From: Chamaecrista fasciculata
Taxonomy: Eukaryota > Streptophyta > Magnoliopsida > Fabales > Fabaceae
DNA: 64,000 nucleotides
Direction: 5' to 3'
Assembly (NCBI GenBank): GCA_003254925.1
Contig: QANZ01017153.1
Span: 62,001 to 126,000 of the forward strand
This document shows, piece after piece, positions 1-11,568 of the stretch. The notes beneath the pieces were generated by a model. The model did not search any database and had not been told where the DNA came from. It was given only the letters and a program-made list of their open reading frames with translations. The position numbers were made by a program, and so were the translations under genes. Numbering within the stretch: position 1 is the stretch's first letter; every line of letters begins with the position of its first letter.

Positions 1-518
1 TTGTTGTTTTACGTCATTAACTCTAAGTGTGACTACTTTCTTAGATGATTTGATCTATCTCGTAGATATACGGATCATACAACCCTAATACTTTGCTATC
101 TCGTAGATATACGGATCATACAACCCTAAAACTCTATAGCTTAAGCTATAGAATTTTTGTGTCTATCTCTCTCTTCTCATGACACATTTACCTAGATAAT
201 TGATAGAAATCAAAATCATGATAAGAGAGAGATAGACACAAAAACTCCATAGCTTAAGCTATGGAGTTTTTTTATAGCAAAACCCTAGTTCACCAGTTAT
301 TAAATGTTTGGTTGGGGATTAAAAATTTGAGACAAATATTATCCCTAAGCTATGGAGTTTTTTTATAGCAAAACCCTAGTTCACCAGTTATTAAATGTTT
401 GGTTGGGGATTAAAAATTTGAGACAAATATTATCCCCACCTGAAACATATGAATTGATTTGAGGTATAAAAACAAGTCATAGTTATGAGGTATATGGTAA
501 TGAAAATTACAACAATTC
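1..518. repeat. Palindromic repeat and 91-bp tandem duplication
   Basis: Arms at about 131-175 and 222-275 are inverted copies of each other, and each holds the short palindrome CTATAGCTTAAGCTATAG or a close variant. The inner part of the second arm runs into a perfect-looking 91-bp direct duplication (255-345 and 346-436). A separate duplicated block with TCTCGTAGATATACGGATCA occurs near 58 and 101. No gene is seen. The stretch ends at the PBB stop codon, so the right part may be PBB 3' UTR or flank. Confidence 0.75.
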
Positions 519-3500
519 CTATTCCTCCATCACGTCTCCTCCTTCTATCACTTCCACTTTTTCCTTCAATGGAGTAATCTTCGTCAATAGAACCTCTGTA
601 CCACATGAAAACATAACATCAAAAAGGACAATATATTACCAAATCCAAATGGAAGATAAGACGCGAGACAAGTAAGGACATAAACATAACACACTTAAGA
701 TGCTGAGAGTCATACTAATATAGGCATGCTAAGGTATCTTAAGTGTAATAAATGAGCAAAGTTCGACACAAACCAGTTTTTTTGGGGAAAGTAAAGCCTT
801 TTGGATTGACATATGTACGAGGATTTGGCAAGAGGTGGTTTCTTAGATAGTCCCTGTGTCCCTGTGCAGTGATAAAAATAAAATTAGTATATAAATTAAC
901 ATTATATTTTTTGCCCTTGAAAGCAACTTGCAAGGTCAAAACACCAACCTTGGTTATCAGACAAACGTCTACATTGCTTCCACTTCCGAGGTCATTAAAT
1001 ATACCGGCACATATTGCCTCAACCACAAGCTGTACCCCTTCATCCCTCTGCAACACATTAAAATGTTGATACTTAATCACCAACAATGTAGAAGATCTTG
1101 TGCTTCTTACAATATAGACTCATTTTGACAGAATGGTTTTATGTCATGACATTGAAAAGAATGTAAATATGATATCATTCATCAGACTCAGAATAATCAG
1201 CCATAAAGATTGTCTATCTTCAAAGAAAGAGCTCTATTAGACAGGCAAAGACCTCTAAACCACAATATGCTTACTTACAGTTAAGCCTTCCTTGTATTTA
1301 GACTCGAATACAGACATTGCAGCAAGTGAACCTGATCCCATTGTTGCAAAGGGGAGTGTATCAGTTGAACCATGAGGGTAAATCTGCAATTAATAAATTC
1401 AAATGTCACAAGTAATCAAGCTTATATTCATCAAAAACAAGGAAATTCAAGTATGGAAGTTTTAAGCAATGAACTTACAGTATGCAAATGAGGTCCAGTG
1501 ACATCAACCCCACCAAGTACTAAAGCAGCTTGAACATGACCTTGGTAACTGCATAATAACTTTAGATGTCAGAATAAGAGTAATAAGTATAGAGAGCAAA
1601 TTCACTTAAGATAGAAGTTCTGAAACTCAGCTTGAAAAGATGTCTCTTCAGTAGGGTCAATGCGGTAACAACTCTTGATTCTCTGCCAGTATGGTAGCGA
1701 TGCAGTTCCAGCTGCGAGCTCACCATGTCTACAGTAAAGGACAAACTTATTTTCCAAATTTTTCTACTATATAAAGAAAAAATCTTAGACAAGGCCACAA
1801 GCATAGTACAGAGCCATGAGAATGAAGTAATAATATGCAGCTAAAAAGCACACTATACGAACAAAAAACCTGTTACTGCCTCTGTATCAGCAGCAGTACC
1901 AGCTCCGCAGCAATATATGTTGGGTGCCATGTAATGAATTTTCTCACAGTTTTTATCAGCAACTATGGGCCCTTCAGTAGCCCTTGTATCTGCTCCAAGA
2001 ATGACACCATCCTGAGAATTTTTTTTTTCCAAAAAAATTATATACATGGAAACCACAACATTAAAATAAACTAGACAAATCAGGAGTCAAAAGAATGCAA
2101 CAAACACGAAAAGTTTACAAACTTTTGGAACATGTGGCAATGCTATCAACATCAGCAATCATTAAGAGCACAGATACTGAATCAAGCAATTTCTTATTTA
2201 TGAACTGTTTGGCGATGAAGTAATCTGCAGAATAAGGAATTCAATACCATATTTTATATATGATATAAATTTAGTAGTTTTATTCCATCAGATGGTACAT
2301 TGCATAGAATTCCAACAAGAATAAACTTCCATCAGCTAACAGAAAGTCCAAATTGTAGTTCATCTTTAACAAAATAACTGCTTTCTAATTTGCAGACACA
2401 CAGCCTTATCAAATGTTCACCGGCTGGATGAAGGATCTAAAACCAAGTTTAACATGTAAGCAGTTTTACATATTATAAGTAAACCGTCAATTAAAAGCCC
2501 CTAATTTACCATTTCTATGAACTGCTGCAAGAATTGAACAATGTTATCAATAACTGCTACGCTTCTAAATCTTTCTATTATAGGTCAATGTCATCCAACA
2601 TAGATGTTAGAAAACAAATTAGTTTTTTAACTTCTGTTTTTTTTTTTTTATCATATCATTCCTACCAAAGTCAAATATTTTTATCATATCATACCAAATG
2701 TATTTTTGGTTGTATCAATGAGAAACTTTCTTGAATTTATAACAGCAGTAAAGCACAAGGCTTGACACCACAGGTGTTAGATTCCTAAAGAAGAATAGGA
2801 CAGACAGACAAAGAATCTACTCTACAGATACAAACATTGTAAAATATTTTCATAGCATATCTTGAGATCAAGAAATTCACAGCCATTCTCGAGTCTTGAA
2901 CCCCCTCCTCTTGGGGAATATCTTTCTACTTCATAGCGTAATAACAATCTTAGAATGAATTATTTTCTATCATTATAAAATTTACAACCAAAACAAAAAC
3001 TGCCGGCCCCAAATTTGGAGTATAGGCCACAAATCTATCTTAACAGATGGCAAACCCACAAAAATGCAGGCAGCTGATTCAACAGAACATTATCCCTTTT
3101 AGAAAGTCTGTTTGTATACCAGAGGCCTATAGAGAAAGCTAAAGCGCCGGACATTTGACAAATTTAAACTCAACTATATTCCAACTAAATCAGGTGTTTC
3201 ACTACCTCTTACAAATTATGATCAAGCGCTCAAACTTAGTCTTTCATCACCCAGAGGGCTTGCCTGTAATTTCTTATTTTTAGTATGCTGACGAGGATTG
3301 TTGTTTTAGCAAACCCAGACAACAAGAAACAAGAGAAAACTCATCGCATTACATATGAAGATTCGGAATAAATAAACACATAGTAAGAAATGCCAATTAT
3401 AAAAACAAACAAAAAAATTTCAAGTACTAAAAAAACAGCCAAAAACAAAAGTTAGTTTCTGTCTATAGTTTTCAAGCTGATTGTTTCTAGTGCAGAGATC

Positions 3501-3831
3501 ATAACCATTTCTACCCATGGAAGAAGACCTAACCTACCAAGTACTTACGACATTGTTCAAATTCAAATTTATTTCATGGCGCCATAGCAGACCAAGAGAA
3601 TTAGCAAAGAAAGGACAACATATCTTTCATAAGGCAAAAGAGTGAATGTGAAGCATAAGAAAGAAAAAAACATTAAAACAATTGTACCTGGAAAATTAAA
3701 CCAACAATGGTAGTTCCTGTCTTGAGAAAAGATTGTGGCTTAAGACCCTTCTTTTCAAGCATATCATTTCTTCTGCAGAGATCAAAACTAAATCCACCCT
3801 TAGGAGGAAGATCTACCACCGACTTAGACAT
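519..3831 (-). CDS. PBB: 20S proteasome subunit beta type-7 (beta2), 8 coding exons
   Basis: Catalytic beta2 subunit of the 20S core (trypsin-like activity in the family), working in cytosol and nucleus. Coding exons on the minus strand are 3688-3831, 1870-2011, 1632-1728, 1479-1548, 1279-1383, 949-1047, 774-861 and 519-595. All joins keep frame and give 273 residues, the usual length for plant PBB. An N-terminal propeptide (residues 1-39, with [11 protein letters not shown]) ends in TG before TTIVG, so T40 is the catalytic threonine exposed by self-processing. The segments [25 protein letters not shown] and [10 protein letters not shown] are typical of the family. All introns are GT-AG except intron 3, which appears to start with GC. 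A non-coding first exon lies upstream. I chose the ATG at 3831 because it gives the known propeptide start and sits just after a splice acceptor. Identity is very secure; which paralogue (PBB1 or PBB2) cannot be said. Confidence 0.96.
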
Positions 3832-4690
3832 GTTTAAATTTTGAATCAACCTGCAAAGGTCGTATAAAAGATATTCACCAATCCTATATGCCACAAAGTA
3901 AGATAACTACATAAAACTCCACAGAAGCTTGCCAAAATATGATGCCACACAACCCTAGCTGCGACGCTCTGAACCAATTTATAAGGAAACAAAAAAAACT
4001 CTTTCACAAACCAAATCAATGGTGAAGATGACACAATGACACACACACACATCGCAGAATATTAAATAGGAGGTAAAAGGAAAAAGAAATTGCCTAAAAT
4101 TTGAGACAAAAACACACACACATATTACATAGATTGCAGTCAAGTCAATTATAGTTCACCCGGTAAATCATACTTCAGAAAATACCAATCAAGTATTAAA
4201 TGTCCAGTATCCACTCGAAATAAACACTCCATAGTTCTTATGAGTCCTGGACAATCGCAAATGCACTCATCTAAATAAATGCAATAATCTTGAAATATAA
4301 AGCAAGTATTAGAGATCACTATTTGAATCAAAACAGAGAACATAGATCGAAGTAGCATGTATGTGTTATGATAACCACAAACACGGTGTAACACACAAAT
4401 ATCGGCTGGTTCAGAAACACAGACTGAGATTTTTTTATCACACTAGCAGAGAGTGAGAGGCATTTCTAGGGTTTGAAGGTTTATATATTCGATAGCAACA
4501 CAAAAATTCTATAACTAGACATTTGCTTTCACCGAACGTAAAACAAAAAGACAAGAAGAAATTAACTTACCGGCGAATAGCAGAATCAGCGGCTCCGGCG
4601 AAGTATTATCTTACAAGCTCAGTAATTAGATTTTGTATAAGCCAAAGTCGTATCGTGGGAACGAAGAAAGTGGAAGGAATTTTTGGGCTT
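3832..4690 (-). other. PBB: 5' UTR exons and leader intron of the PBB gene
   Basis: A good acceptor (TTTGCAG) ends at 3851, leaving 19 nt of leader (3832-3850) before the ATG. A strong donor (CCG/GTAAGT) lies at 4570, so 4571 to about 4690 is a probable non-coding first exon and 3851-4570 a 720-bp leader intron. The transcript start is estimated from the promoter motif next to it. Leader introns often raise expression of plant housekeeping genes; that role here is inference. Confidence 0.7.
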
Positions 4691-4699
4691 TCCGACACT

Positions 4700-4728
4700 A
4701 AAAGAGGCCCAACTGGGCCCAATCATTT
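4700..4728 (-). promoter_or_regulatory. Paired GGCCCA / TGGGCC (site II-like) motifs before PBB
   Basis: Two GGCCCA/TGGGCC cores occur about 10 bases apart just upstream of the inferred first exon. Site II motifs (TGGGCC/T), bound by TCP factors, are common before plant housekeeping genes, including ribosomal and proteasome genes. The link to PBB is inferred from position. Confidence 0.5.
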
Positions 4729-4744
4729 TTGGCCTAAACAAAAA

Positions 4745-5672
4745 TGCTAAAATCCTATTTTGGTCCTAATGTTTGCTCGAAGTTTTGTTTTGGTCTTTAA
4801 AATTTTTTTCATTCTGTTTTGGTCCTCATAGTTTTCAAAAAGTTTCACCTGACCAAAATCTATCCAAATTTTCTGTTAAAGAAAAGAAAAACGAAAATTT
4901 TGATTTTCATCCTTCAATATTTTTTCTTTTTTGTGTTAAGGCTCTTTCCCTTTTGTAATAGAGATCAAAATGCAATAAAAAACTAAAATGGGGCCTAAAT
5001 AATAAATATATCTCGTCCCTATCCTCTCTCTCCTACCACCACCACCTCTACTTCTCCCCTTCAAGGTTCCTATATATACCACTCTCAAGTATAGTTTAAT
5101 TTTAATATTTATTTATCTCCTCTATCTTCATATACCTTATGGTCCTTATTTTACCTTGGATGTCGAAGTCTCATAGTAGAGATTTCCTCTCATGATTAGA
5201 CTAACCTTTACAATGTTGAGGCTTGGAGTAGGGACGAGGATTTTAGAAGTTTTATTTATTAAAGACAACACACCCTTTTGCTAAAAAAAAAAAAAACNNN
5301 NNNNNNNNNNNNNNNNNNNNNNNNNNNNNNNNNNNNNNNNNNAACACACCCTTACATTAAAAAACAAAAATATTTACAACTTAAATACACCCTTACGTTG
5401 GAAGAAAACAAAAAGATTTACAATTATTACAATCTAAAATATACAAAAGTACAACTTTTGAAGAATAGCAAAGTTAATTATATATAAAATTTATAAGACA
5501 ATAGACCATGCAATATTTTATTTAAATATTCATAATCATTTATCTTTGATGTCTTCTGAGTTGTAATTATAGATGTAAAGTATAGAATAGAACTTCAAAG
5601 GCAAAAAATACTGAGAAAATAGAACTTTCATCTATGAAAAGAAACTCTTCTATAAAGATATTATTATCGTTA
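4745..5672. other. Intergenic; repeat remnant and assembly gap, no gene
   Basis: The part 4745-4900 carries repeated TTTTGGTCCT phrases like those of the foldback repeat near 28.3 kb and is probably a transposon remnant. A 45-bp run of N lies at 5298-5342, with similar A-rich sequence on both sides. No supported gene. Confidence 0.6.
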
Positions 5673-6051
5673 GGCAAAAGTATTATGTTCGTCTCCAAAT
5701 TTTATATTAATTTTCAATTTCGTTCATAATATTTCTTGTTGTCAATTTTGTTCTAAATATTTTACATTTTGGTCAATTTTATTCTTTGACTAGCTTCTTT
5801 CAATAAAGTAACACCAAACTTTATCGTGTTTTTTTAATCTGAGTTAGAATTTAAGTTTTATTTTTTCTACCAATTTTATATTACGTGTCATTAGTTACAT
5901 AGAATCTGTCATTAATATTTGACTAAAATAAGAATAAATGATAAAATTGATTAAAATGTATAACATTGATGATAAAATTGACAGTAAAAATATATTGAAG
6001 ATAAAATTGAGAATTGATGTAAAATTTATAAAGGAAAATGGTGCTTTTACC
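5673..6051. mobile_element. Foldback MITE, Mutator-like by target duplication
   Basis: The ends (GGCAAAAGTATTATG... and its imperfect complement ...GGTGCTTTTACC) are inverted and the whole 379 bp folds back. The flanks are TTATCGTTA (5664-5672) and TTATTGTTA (6052-6060), a 9-bp target duplication with one mismatch, which fits the Mutator superfamily. A related, less complete copy lies near 27863-28116. Confidence 0.7.
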
Positions 6052-6766
6052 TTATTGTTACTATTCAATATTGTGAACTAAACTGAGATTTGATACATAT
6101 TGTGAAATTAATTAAAACTGTTCAAATTACAATAACTATAAAGCATCCAAACTTTGTCTTATAGATCATGTTAGATGTTAGATGTTAGATTATGTTTTCA
6201 AATTGCCAAGATCTTATGCCCTCTTTGCCCAATGATTTTCATACATGGTGGCTTCTATAGACCCTAAGATTCATGGGTGTGTTTGGTACTTTCAGAATTT
6301 GAGGTTATGAATTATTATGAGTCATTCGAATATGAGGCCCTAATATCCAACAACAACAATGGGCCTATAATAGGCTCAAATATCCTCAACACATGAAAAC
6401 GTGATGTGACCTAACCCAATAATTTAATATGGGCCCCATCCATTACCAACAGAAGTAGGCCCACTAGTTTATTTGTGGTGTTCTCGGCTTCTGGCTTCCA
6501 TATTTTGGGTTGTAAATGCCTGTACAAATGTAATATGTCCAATAATTATTGACAAAAAATTATGCCCAATAATCAATATTATTTTTAAATCTTGAGATTA
6601 TTATTATTTTTTTCTTGATGTTTGTCACTTTGTTGTGCTTGTCTTTTATTTTTAATATAAATACTTAAAATATAGTTTACTTGTCTTTTATTTTTAATAT
6701 AAAACCTTAAAATATAAAACCTAAATTAGAATAAAACAATTACTTTGCAAATTTTTATTTGAATAT
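6052..6766. other. Intergenic, AT-rich, no gene seen
   Basis: Several GGCCC/GGGCC motifs occur at 6330-6470, but no open frame, RNA or transposon end could be supported. Confidence 0.5.
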
Positions 6767-7509
6767 CACTACTGGAAAAAAGGGTTTTAGCAGCAGTCAG
6801 AATTGCTGGCAAAACTTAAAAAAAACTACTGCTAAAACTATACCAGCAGTTCTCATAACTGCTGCTATTAATTATTAGGCTGCTGTTATAACCTTGTCAC
6901 TTTTGAGTTGTAGCAGCAAAAACACAACTCCTGGTAAAAACTTTTTCTTTAGTAGCAAATACAAAAACTGTTGGTAAAAGGTTAAGTAAAGTAGTAAACT
7001 GCTGGCATAAACAAACTGTATAGCAGCAAAATTAAAGCTGCTGCTATAGAATCAAAATAATTGTTATTACAGACAAATTATGCAGAGCAAAGGTAATCTG
7101 CTGCTATATAGCATCCCAAACGAGTTATACATCCCTTTTCAGGAAGCCATAAAATTTAACAAAAATTAAGCATCTTAGAATTCATAATCGTACAAAAAAA
7201 AAACAATCAAATGCACTCCCTTCTAAGGAACCAAAGTACTCGTTTACCCTACAATCCCTACTTTTCTCGACTTACGTTCAGGGTTCTGACTACTGCACTC
7301 CATCGATGAATAACATTAGCTAAAACACTTGCGAGAAAATCAATACTCAAGTTTCATTCATACATACCTAATTGGTAAAGCAATAATTAAGAAGTACCTA
7401 GCCCAAATTGATAGTTTGACACCCTCAAAATCACAAACCAGCAAGAATAAATCAAAATCCATAAAAGAAGAAAGAAGAGTGGCTAGGGAAAGCAAAGCAA
7501 GAAGCATAC

Positions 7510-7606
7510 CAGCAGAACCATGAGGAACTCCATAAGACTCAAAAGTGGGTCTAGCATCGTAAATGGAACCCATATAATCAATACCCTTGGCAACTACCCA
7601 GAAAAG
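7510..7606 (-). pseudogene. Captured exon in the CACTA element, unidentified
   Basis: An open block is bounded by an acceptor (ATGCAG) and a donor (G/GTATGC). One frame reads [20 protein letters not shown] and then [13 protein letters not shown]. The source protein was not recognised. Clean splice borders and a hydrophilic reading suggest a captured coding exon rather than a chance frame. Confidence 0.5.
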
Positions 7607-8004
7607 CTGCATAAATTGATCAAATGATTATTGTGAACTAGTAATTAGTTGAAATTGATGCATGTAAAACATAGTTACTTAAGTTTTAAGAACAATTTTA
7701 AAAATCTACTATTGACCAATATGTGATGTCTTACCTTTGCAACTACCGGAAACACCTAATACAGTATGAATTTGAACTTCATTAAAATCTGTGTCATTGT
7801 GTGTTAATTACTAAGAGGGTAAAATTAGTTTAAAATAGGTTGTATGTATATATGTATACTTGAACCAACATTAAAAATTACATCAGACTCCAAAGATTAA
7901 CTCCTTATAATTGCACAGGAGAGACGAGATTGATTTCCCATGAGGGAGCCTAAGGTCAAATCTAGCTTCCTAACCACCATTTAAGTCAATATCACTTTTC
8001 ATAC

Positions 8005-8071
8005 CTTGTGACTTTAGTGATTCAGCCAAGTTCTTTAGGCTAAACTGCTGAAGACCAGATCTTTCCATCTC
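8005..8071 (-). pseudogene. Captured exon in the CACTA element, unidentified
   Basis: A 67-bp block lies between acceptor TATAG/GAG and donor AAG/GTATG. It reads EMERSGLQQFSLKNLAESLK. The source is unknown; its place downstream of the BLUS1-like exons may mean the same parent gene, but this is not shown. Confidence 0.4.
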
Positions 8072-8817
8072 CTATACATATTTATAACAATCAAACCATT
8101 AATGTATCACGTGGGCATCATCTTTCCCATAAGACAACACGCACAAGAGAATGAAAGGCATATAAAGAATAAAAGTATAAAACTCACACCACACTTTTTT
8201 TTATCAAATAGAAATACACGACGAGCTCTAAATCTGGAGAAAATACAATTAAAAAAAGTAGAAAAACATACAAATACATTAAAATAATCAGCTCTGCATT
8301 TTAGTATAGAAGAAAACGAGAGGTAAACCAAAAAAAGTCTTCTAGATCTCAGTTGATTCATACTCAATCCAAAACAAAGTGTATTTAGGTCAACCAAAAA
8401 TAGAATAAGGCACACGACCCATTTGAATGATTAGGTGCGTATATCCTTTAGTTGCTAATTCTTACTTGACTCAATTAAAGAAAGGGCCAATAGGTAACTT
8501 ATGCCATAAAGTTATTTGATTCAATGCCACAAGTTTAAGAGGACTCACCAACTTCTAAATATAATAACATCTATCAAACAAGACTAATGCCAAAGCTATG
8601 TGCAAATGATAATTACTTTGTGAGTGTGACCCTTCTAAGAGAAAATTAAGAAGTTAATCAAAATCTTGAGGAGGATCTAATTTTACAAGGAAGTATACTC
8701 AGGACTCTACACAACTTTCAGATGGAAAATGATCCAAAGGACACATCAATCAAGGTATTGAATTGGAAAGGCCAACTTTAACCCAAAATTTAATTATGCA
8801 AGCCTCAAACTACTAAC

Positions 8818-8859
8818 CTGCATGCTTTGACTCTTTTGCAGTATAGGTGATGGGGCCAC
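8818..8859 (-). pseudogene. Captured exon, STE20-like kinase (BLUS1/fray2 family) tail
   Basis: The 42-bp exon between TTTTAG/G and CAG/GTTAGT reads VAPSPILQKSQSMQ. It joins in frame to the block at 8934-9030 (…SETVDFEK). This pairing matches the conserved GRFKVTSE…EK…PSP-LQKS-SMQ stretch in the C-terminal region of plant BLUS1-like serine/threonine kinases, recalled from the family. Confidence 0.65.
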
Positions 8860-8933
8860 CTAAAAACAAATCACTTATTATTCACTCTGTGGGGAAGAAG
8901 GTAGGATGATCAATATCAAGGGTTAGCAATCAC

Positions 8934-9030
8934 CTTTTCAAAGTCAACAGTCTCAGATGTAACTTTAAAACGCCCTCTCTGCTCAACAATTGGAACCTTC
9001 ACTTTCTCATCAGCGTCATCAGAATTAATT
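8934..9030 (-). pseudogene. Captured exon, STE20-like kinase (BLUS1/fray2 family) tail
   Basis: Reads SDDADEKVKVPIVEQRGRFK followed by VTSETVDFEK and a donor (AAG/GTGATT). GRFKVTSE is a hallmark of the regulatory tail of BLUS1-like kinases. The acceptor side is unclear, so the left limit is approximate. It is upstream of, and in frame with, the next captured exon. Confidence 0.65.
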
Positions 9031-9160
9031 GTGCAAGAAGAAAATTATTATTAAGAAAGGCACATGCAGTTTTTTGTGATCAATAAGAAAAATAAAATAG
9101 CTAGTGATGCTCCCTTGAAGATGGCAATCAATTTATGCAACTAATGAAGTAATGAGGTAC

Positions 9161-9242
9161 CTTCTCCTGTCAGTGAAACTGATGTTGGATTGCTATTTGA
9201 AATGTTGAGGGACTGATTTTGCAACTTCTCGTTGTCATTTAT
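9161..9242 (-). pseudogene. Captured exon-like block, probably same kinase tail
   Basis: An open block reads NDNEKLQNQSLNISNSNPTS then VSLTGE, ending at a donor (AAG/GTACC). The Ser/Asn-rich composition fits the low-complexity linker upstream of the BLUS1-like GRFKVTSE block, but there is no diagnostic motif. Confidence 0.4.
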
Positions 9243-9766
9243 ATTATTTAACATTAATAACGATAACACATAAATAGTGATGGTCATTTTTCAACTGTAA
9301 AATCAAAAGAAACAGAATGTGCGCTACATCCCATGGTTTGTCAGCCAATAACGCAAAGCATAAGCAACCGTTTTCCAAATTTCGGAAGTTGGTAAAAAAA
9401 AAGGAAAAATAAGTTTAAATTTTATAAGCTACTGTATAAAAGTAATTATTTGGAAGAAAAAAATAGACAACATATTCCAGTATACAGAGCTTTTTTCTTT
9501 CAAACCAATATCCATTAACTTGAATCAAGCTTTCTTTTCAAAATCAGTAGTATATAACAAATATCAGATACCTACTCAGAAGTATACTACCATTAATGCA
9601 AAATACCAGCTCATGACAAAGATCAGTCTCTTTATTTTAGCAAATAGTTTGTAAAATTAAGAGGTCAACATGAAGAATTAATTATAATCACTGAATACTG
9701 ACACGTTCAGTGAAACAAAAAATATCAGCCCGCAAAGATAAAGAAAGAACAGAGTAAATAGTTTAC

Positions 9767-9845
9767 CTTTTCACATCCCTTTTCGTCTACCAGGATATTG
9801 GATGGTTTCAGGTCGCAGTATATTATTCTATTTGCATGTAAATAC
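9767..9845 (-). pseudogene. Captured exon, catalytic loop of a RUNKEL-like protein kinase
   Basis: The 79-bp exon between ATCCAG/G and AAAG/GTAAAC reads YLHANRIIYCDLKPSNILVD then EKGCEK. This is the kinase catalytic loop with YCDLKPSN in place of HRDLKPxN. IIYCDLKPSN is characteristic of the plant RUNKEL (RUK) kinase family, so it comes from a different parent than the BLUS1-like exons nearby. Alone it cannot make an active enzyme. Confidence 0.7.
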
Positions 9846-9986
9846 CTGGATTTAATAGAAATTTTAAGGTCAAATTAAATACAGGGGAATGAGACAATGA
9901 ATCATAAACCAAGACAAAAGGAACCAAAACTGACTAGAAGAGCAACAAAACAAAACGGAATCAATCGTATCCAACAAAAAACTTGC

Positions 9987-10049
9987 CTGAGGAGATGCAC
10001 CAAAAGAAATGTTTTGACCACCAACTGCAAAGTACAATTCTTCCCCAAG
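9987..10049 (-). pseudogene. Captured exon in the CACTA element, unidentified
   Basis: A 21-codon block reads LGEELYFAVGGQNISFGASP plus Q, with acceptor ATGTAG and a possible GC donor (CAG/GCAAGT). It may belong with the next upstream block at 10283-10449. The source protein was not recognised. Confidence 0.4.
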
Positions 10050-10282
10050 CTACATATCAGAGAGTTGAATTAAATCTTAGTAAAATAGAAAAATTTGGAA
10101 AAAGGACAGAAAACTGTCCAAAATGATGCTAGCCAACAAAAATCATATTGAAGAAGTTAAAAAAAAAAAAGGTTTGAAGAGGCTAATATGAAGACAAGCC
10201 AACAACCATCTCATAAAATATAATCATCCCCAAGTTTTTGGAAATCACATCTACACTAATATAGGGATTAAAGAACCCAAAC

Positions 10283-10449
10283 CTTAACATGAACCTCTTC
10301 CATGTAAATACTGCCAGCTGGCAAGAGAGGAGCAGAAGCCTTTTCCATTAATGGTCCCAAACCAACCTTTTTACCCACGGAACTATCATATATAGAAACA
10401 TGACATGTGACTGGTGTGGTGCCATCTGGAAACTCCAATGGCAATTCAG
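10283..10449 (-). pseudogene. Captured exon in the CACTA element, unidentified
   Basis: A 167-bp open block ends at donor AAG/GTTTGG. It reads ELPLEFPDGTTPVTCHVSIY, then DSSVGKKVGLGPLMEK, ending IYMEEVHVK. It looks like a genuine conserved coding exon, but I could not assign a family. Confidence 0.5.
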
Positions 10450-11205
10450 CTTTCATAATAAAGAGACAATATCAATAAATTAAAATTTGAAAAATCACAG
10501 CAATATTTCCATTTCAATATGATTTAACAAATACCTCTCCCATTGTTGCAGCAATCTACATATATATATATTGACGGGGAATAGGAAATGCAAAAGAAAG
10601 CCCCTAAAACAAATAAACAAATCTTGTAGTTCATAGACCATTAATAACTTACTCTTTAAAAAGGAAATTACTAATGAAGCAGGAGAAATTTCAAACAAAA
10701 ACTGAATCAATCGCATGTTTCATTGAAAAATCAATTAATGAAATTTTATCTTAAGGGACAGATGACAGAGCATAAAGCAGCCCAAAGCCCAAGCATTGAA
10801 CAAAGATAAACAAACAGACAAGCTTCTCCTATATACGCCTTACAAGTTACAATACCGAATAGAATGCTTAGATCTCAAGTGAAGTCTAAAATCAGGAAAA
10901 CCTAATACAATCACAAAGAGAGAAATAGAATTTGCAAGGCACAGTCATAAACCCAAGTTGAATAACGAGACCAAAATTTTGAGTGTTATGCAGAGGTATG
11001 AACTGAAATTGAAGCAAGGAAGCAGAGAAATGAAGAATTTAAGGAGATTGAAGTAAAATAGACAAGCAGATGAAAGCAAAATACATACATATAGAGAGAG
11101 AGAGAGAGACCAGTTTCTTCTTCATTTCCTAATGAAAATCATCCAACACATGCCGTTTAAGATGCTTCTCCTTCTCGATAGCGATTGTCACGGAAGATTC
11201 TTATC

Positions 11206-11358
11206 CAGCTCGTCGATGATGGCGCGGTCGTCGAAGTGAATGCAGAAATGGTCGAAGGTGAGCTTGAAATTGGCAATGGTAGGGTTTGATTTTGGAGTTG
11301 AAGAGTTTCTCGATAAATCCAAATACAAGCCCAAGCCCAGGGTTGAGATGTGGGACCC
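11206..11358 (-). pseudogene. Captured coding block near the right CACTA end
   Basis: The minus strand has a frame (GSHISTLGLGLYLDLSRNSS…FKLTFDHFCIHFDDRAIID) ending at a stop near 11206. GC content is higher than around it, as in captured coding DNA. The source is unrecognised. A run of GA repeats at about 11092-11109 follows on the plus strand's left side. Confidence 0.35.
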
Positions 11359-11568
11359 AAGATTATTTTATGTTGTTAAATTGAGCTAAATTATTCTTTC
11401 AAGTGTTGGAATAGTGCTCATGTATGATGGCAGCTGTAAATTAAATGCGCCTAAAAACACATCTATACTAGCACTTCAGAAAATTGTTAGAATAGTATAG
11501 TTTTTACTAGCATTTTTTATCTTTGTTACTAAAAACTGCCACTCTAGGTGCGTTTTCCAGTAGTGTAT

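Larger units (their letters stand above)
6767..11565. mobile_element. CACTA (En/Spm) transposon carrying host gene exons (Pack-CACTA type)
   Basis: The left end is CACTACTGGAAAA and the right end is its complement (TTTTCCAGTAGTG), flanked by the 3-bp target duplication TAT (6764-6766 and 11566-11568). The 4799-bp length and the dense subterminal repeats at 6780-7110 (variants of AGCAGCAG and CTGCTGCTAT) are diagnostic. No transposase frame is visible, so it is probably non-autonomous. The interior holds at least eight exon-like blocks on the minus strand, several with exact splice sites, from at least two and probably more host genes. They are listed separately. Confidence 0.9.

Noticed and set aside
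2012..3687. Short frames in PBB intron 1
   Set aside because: No domain, and both flanking exons splice precisely across the region.
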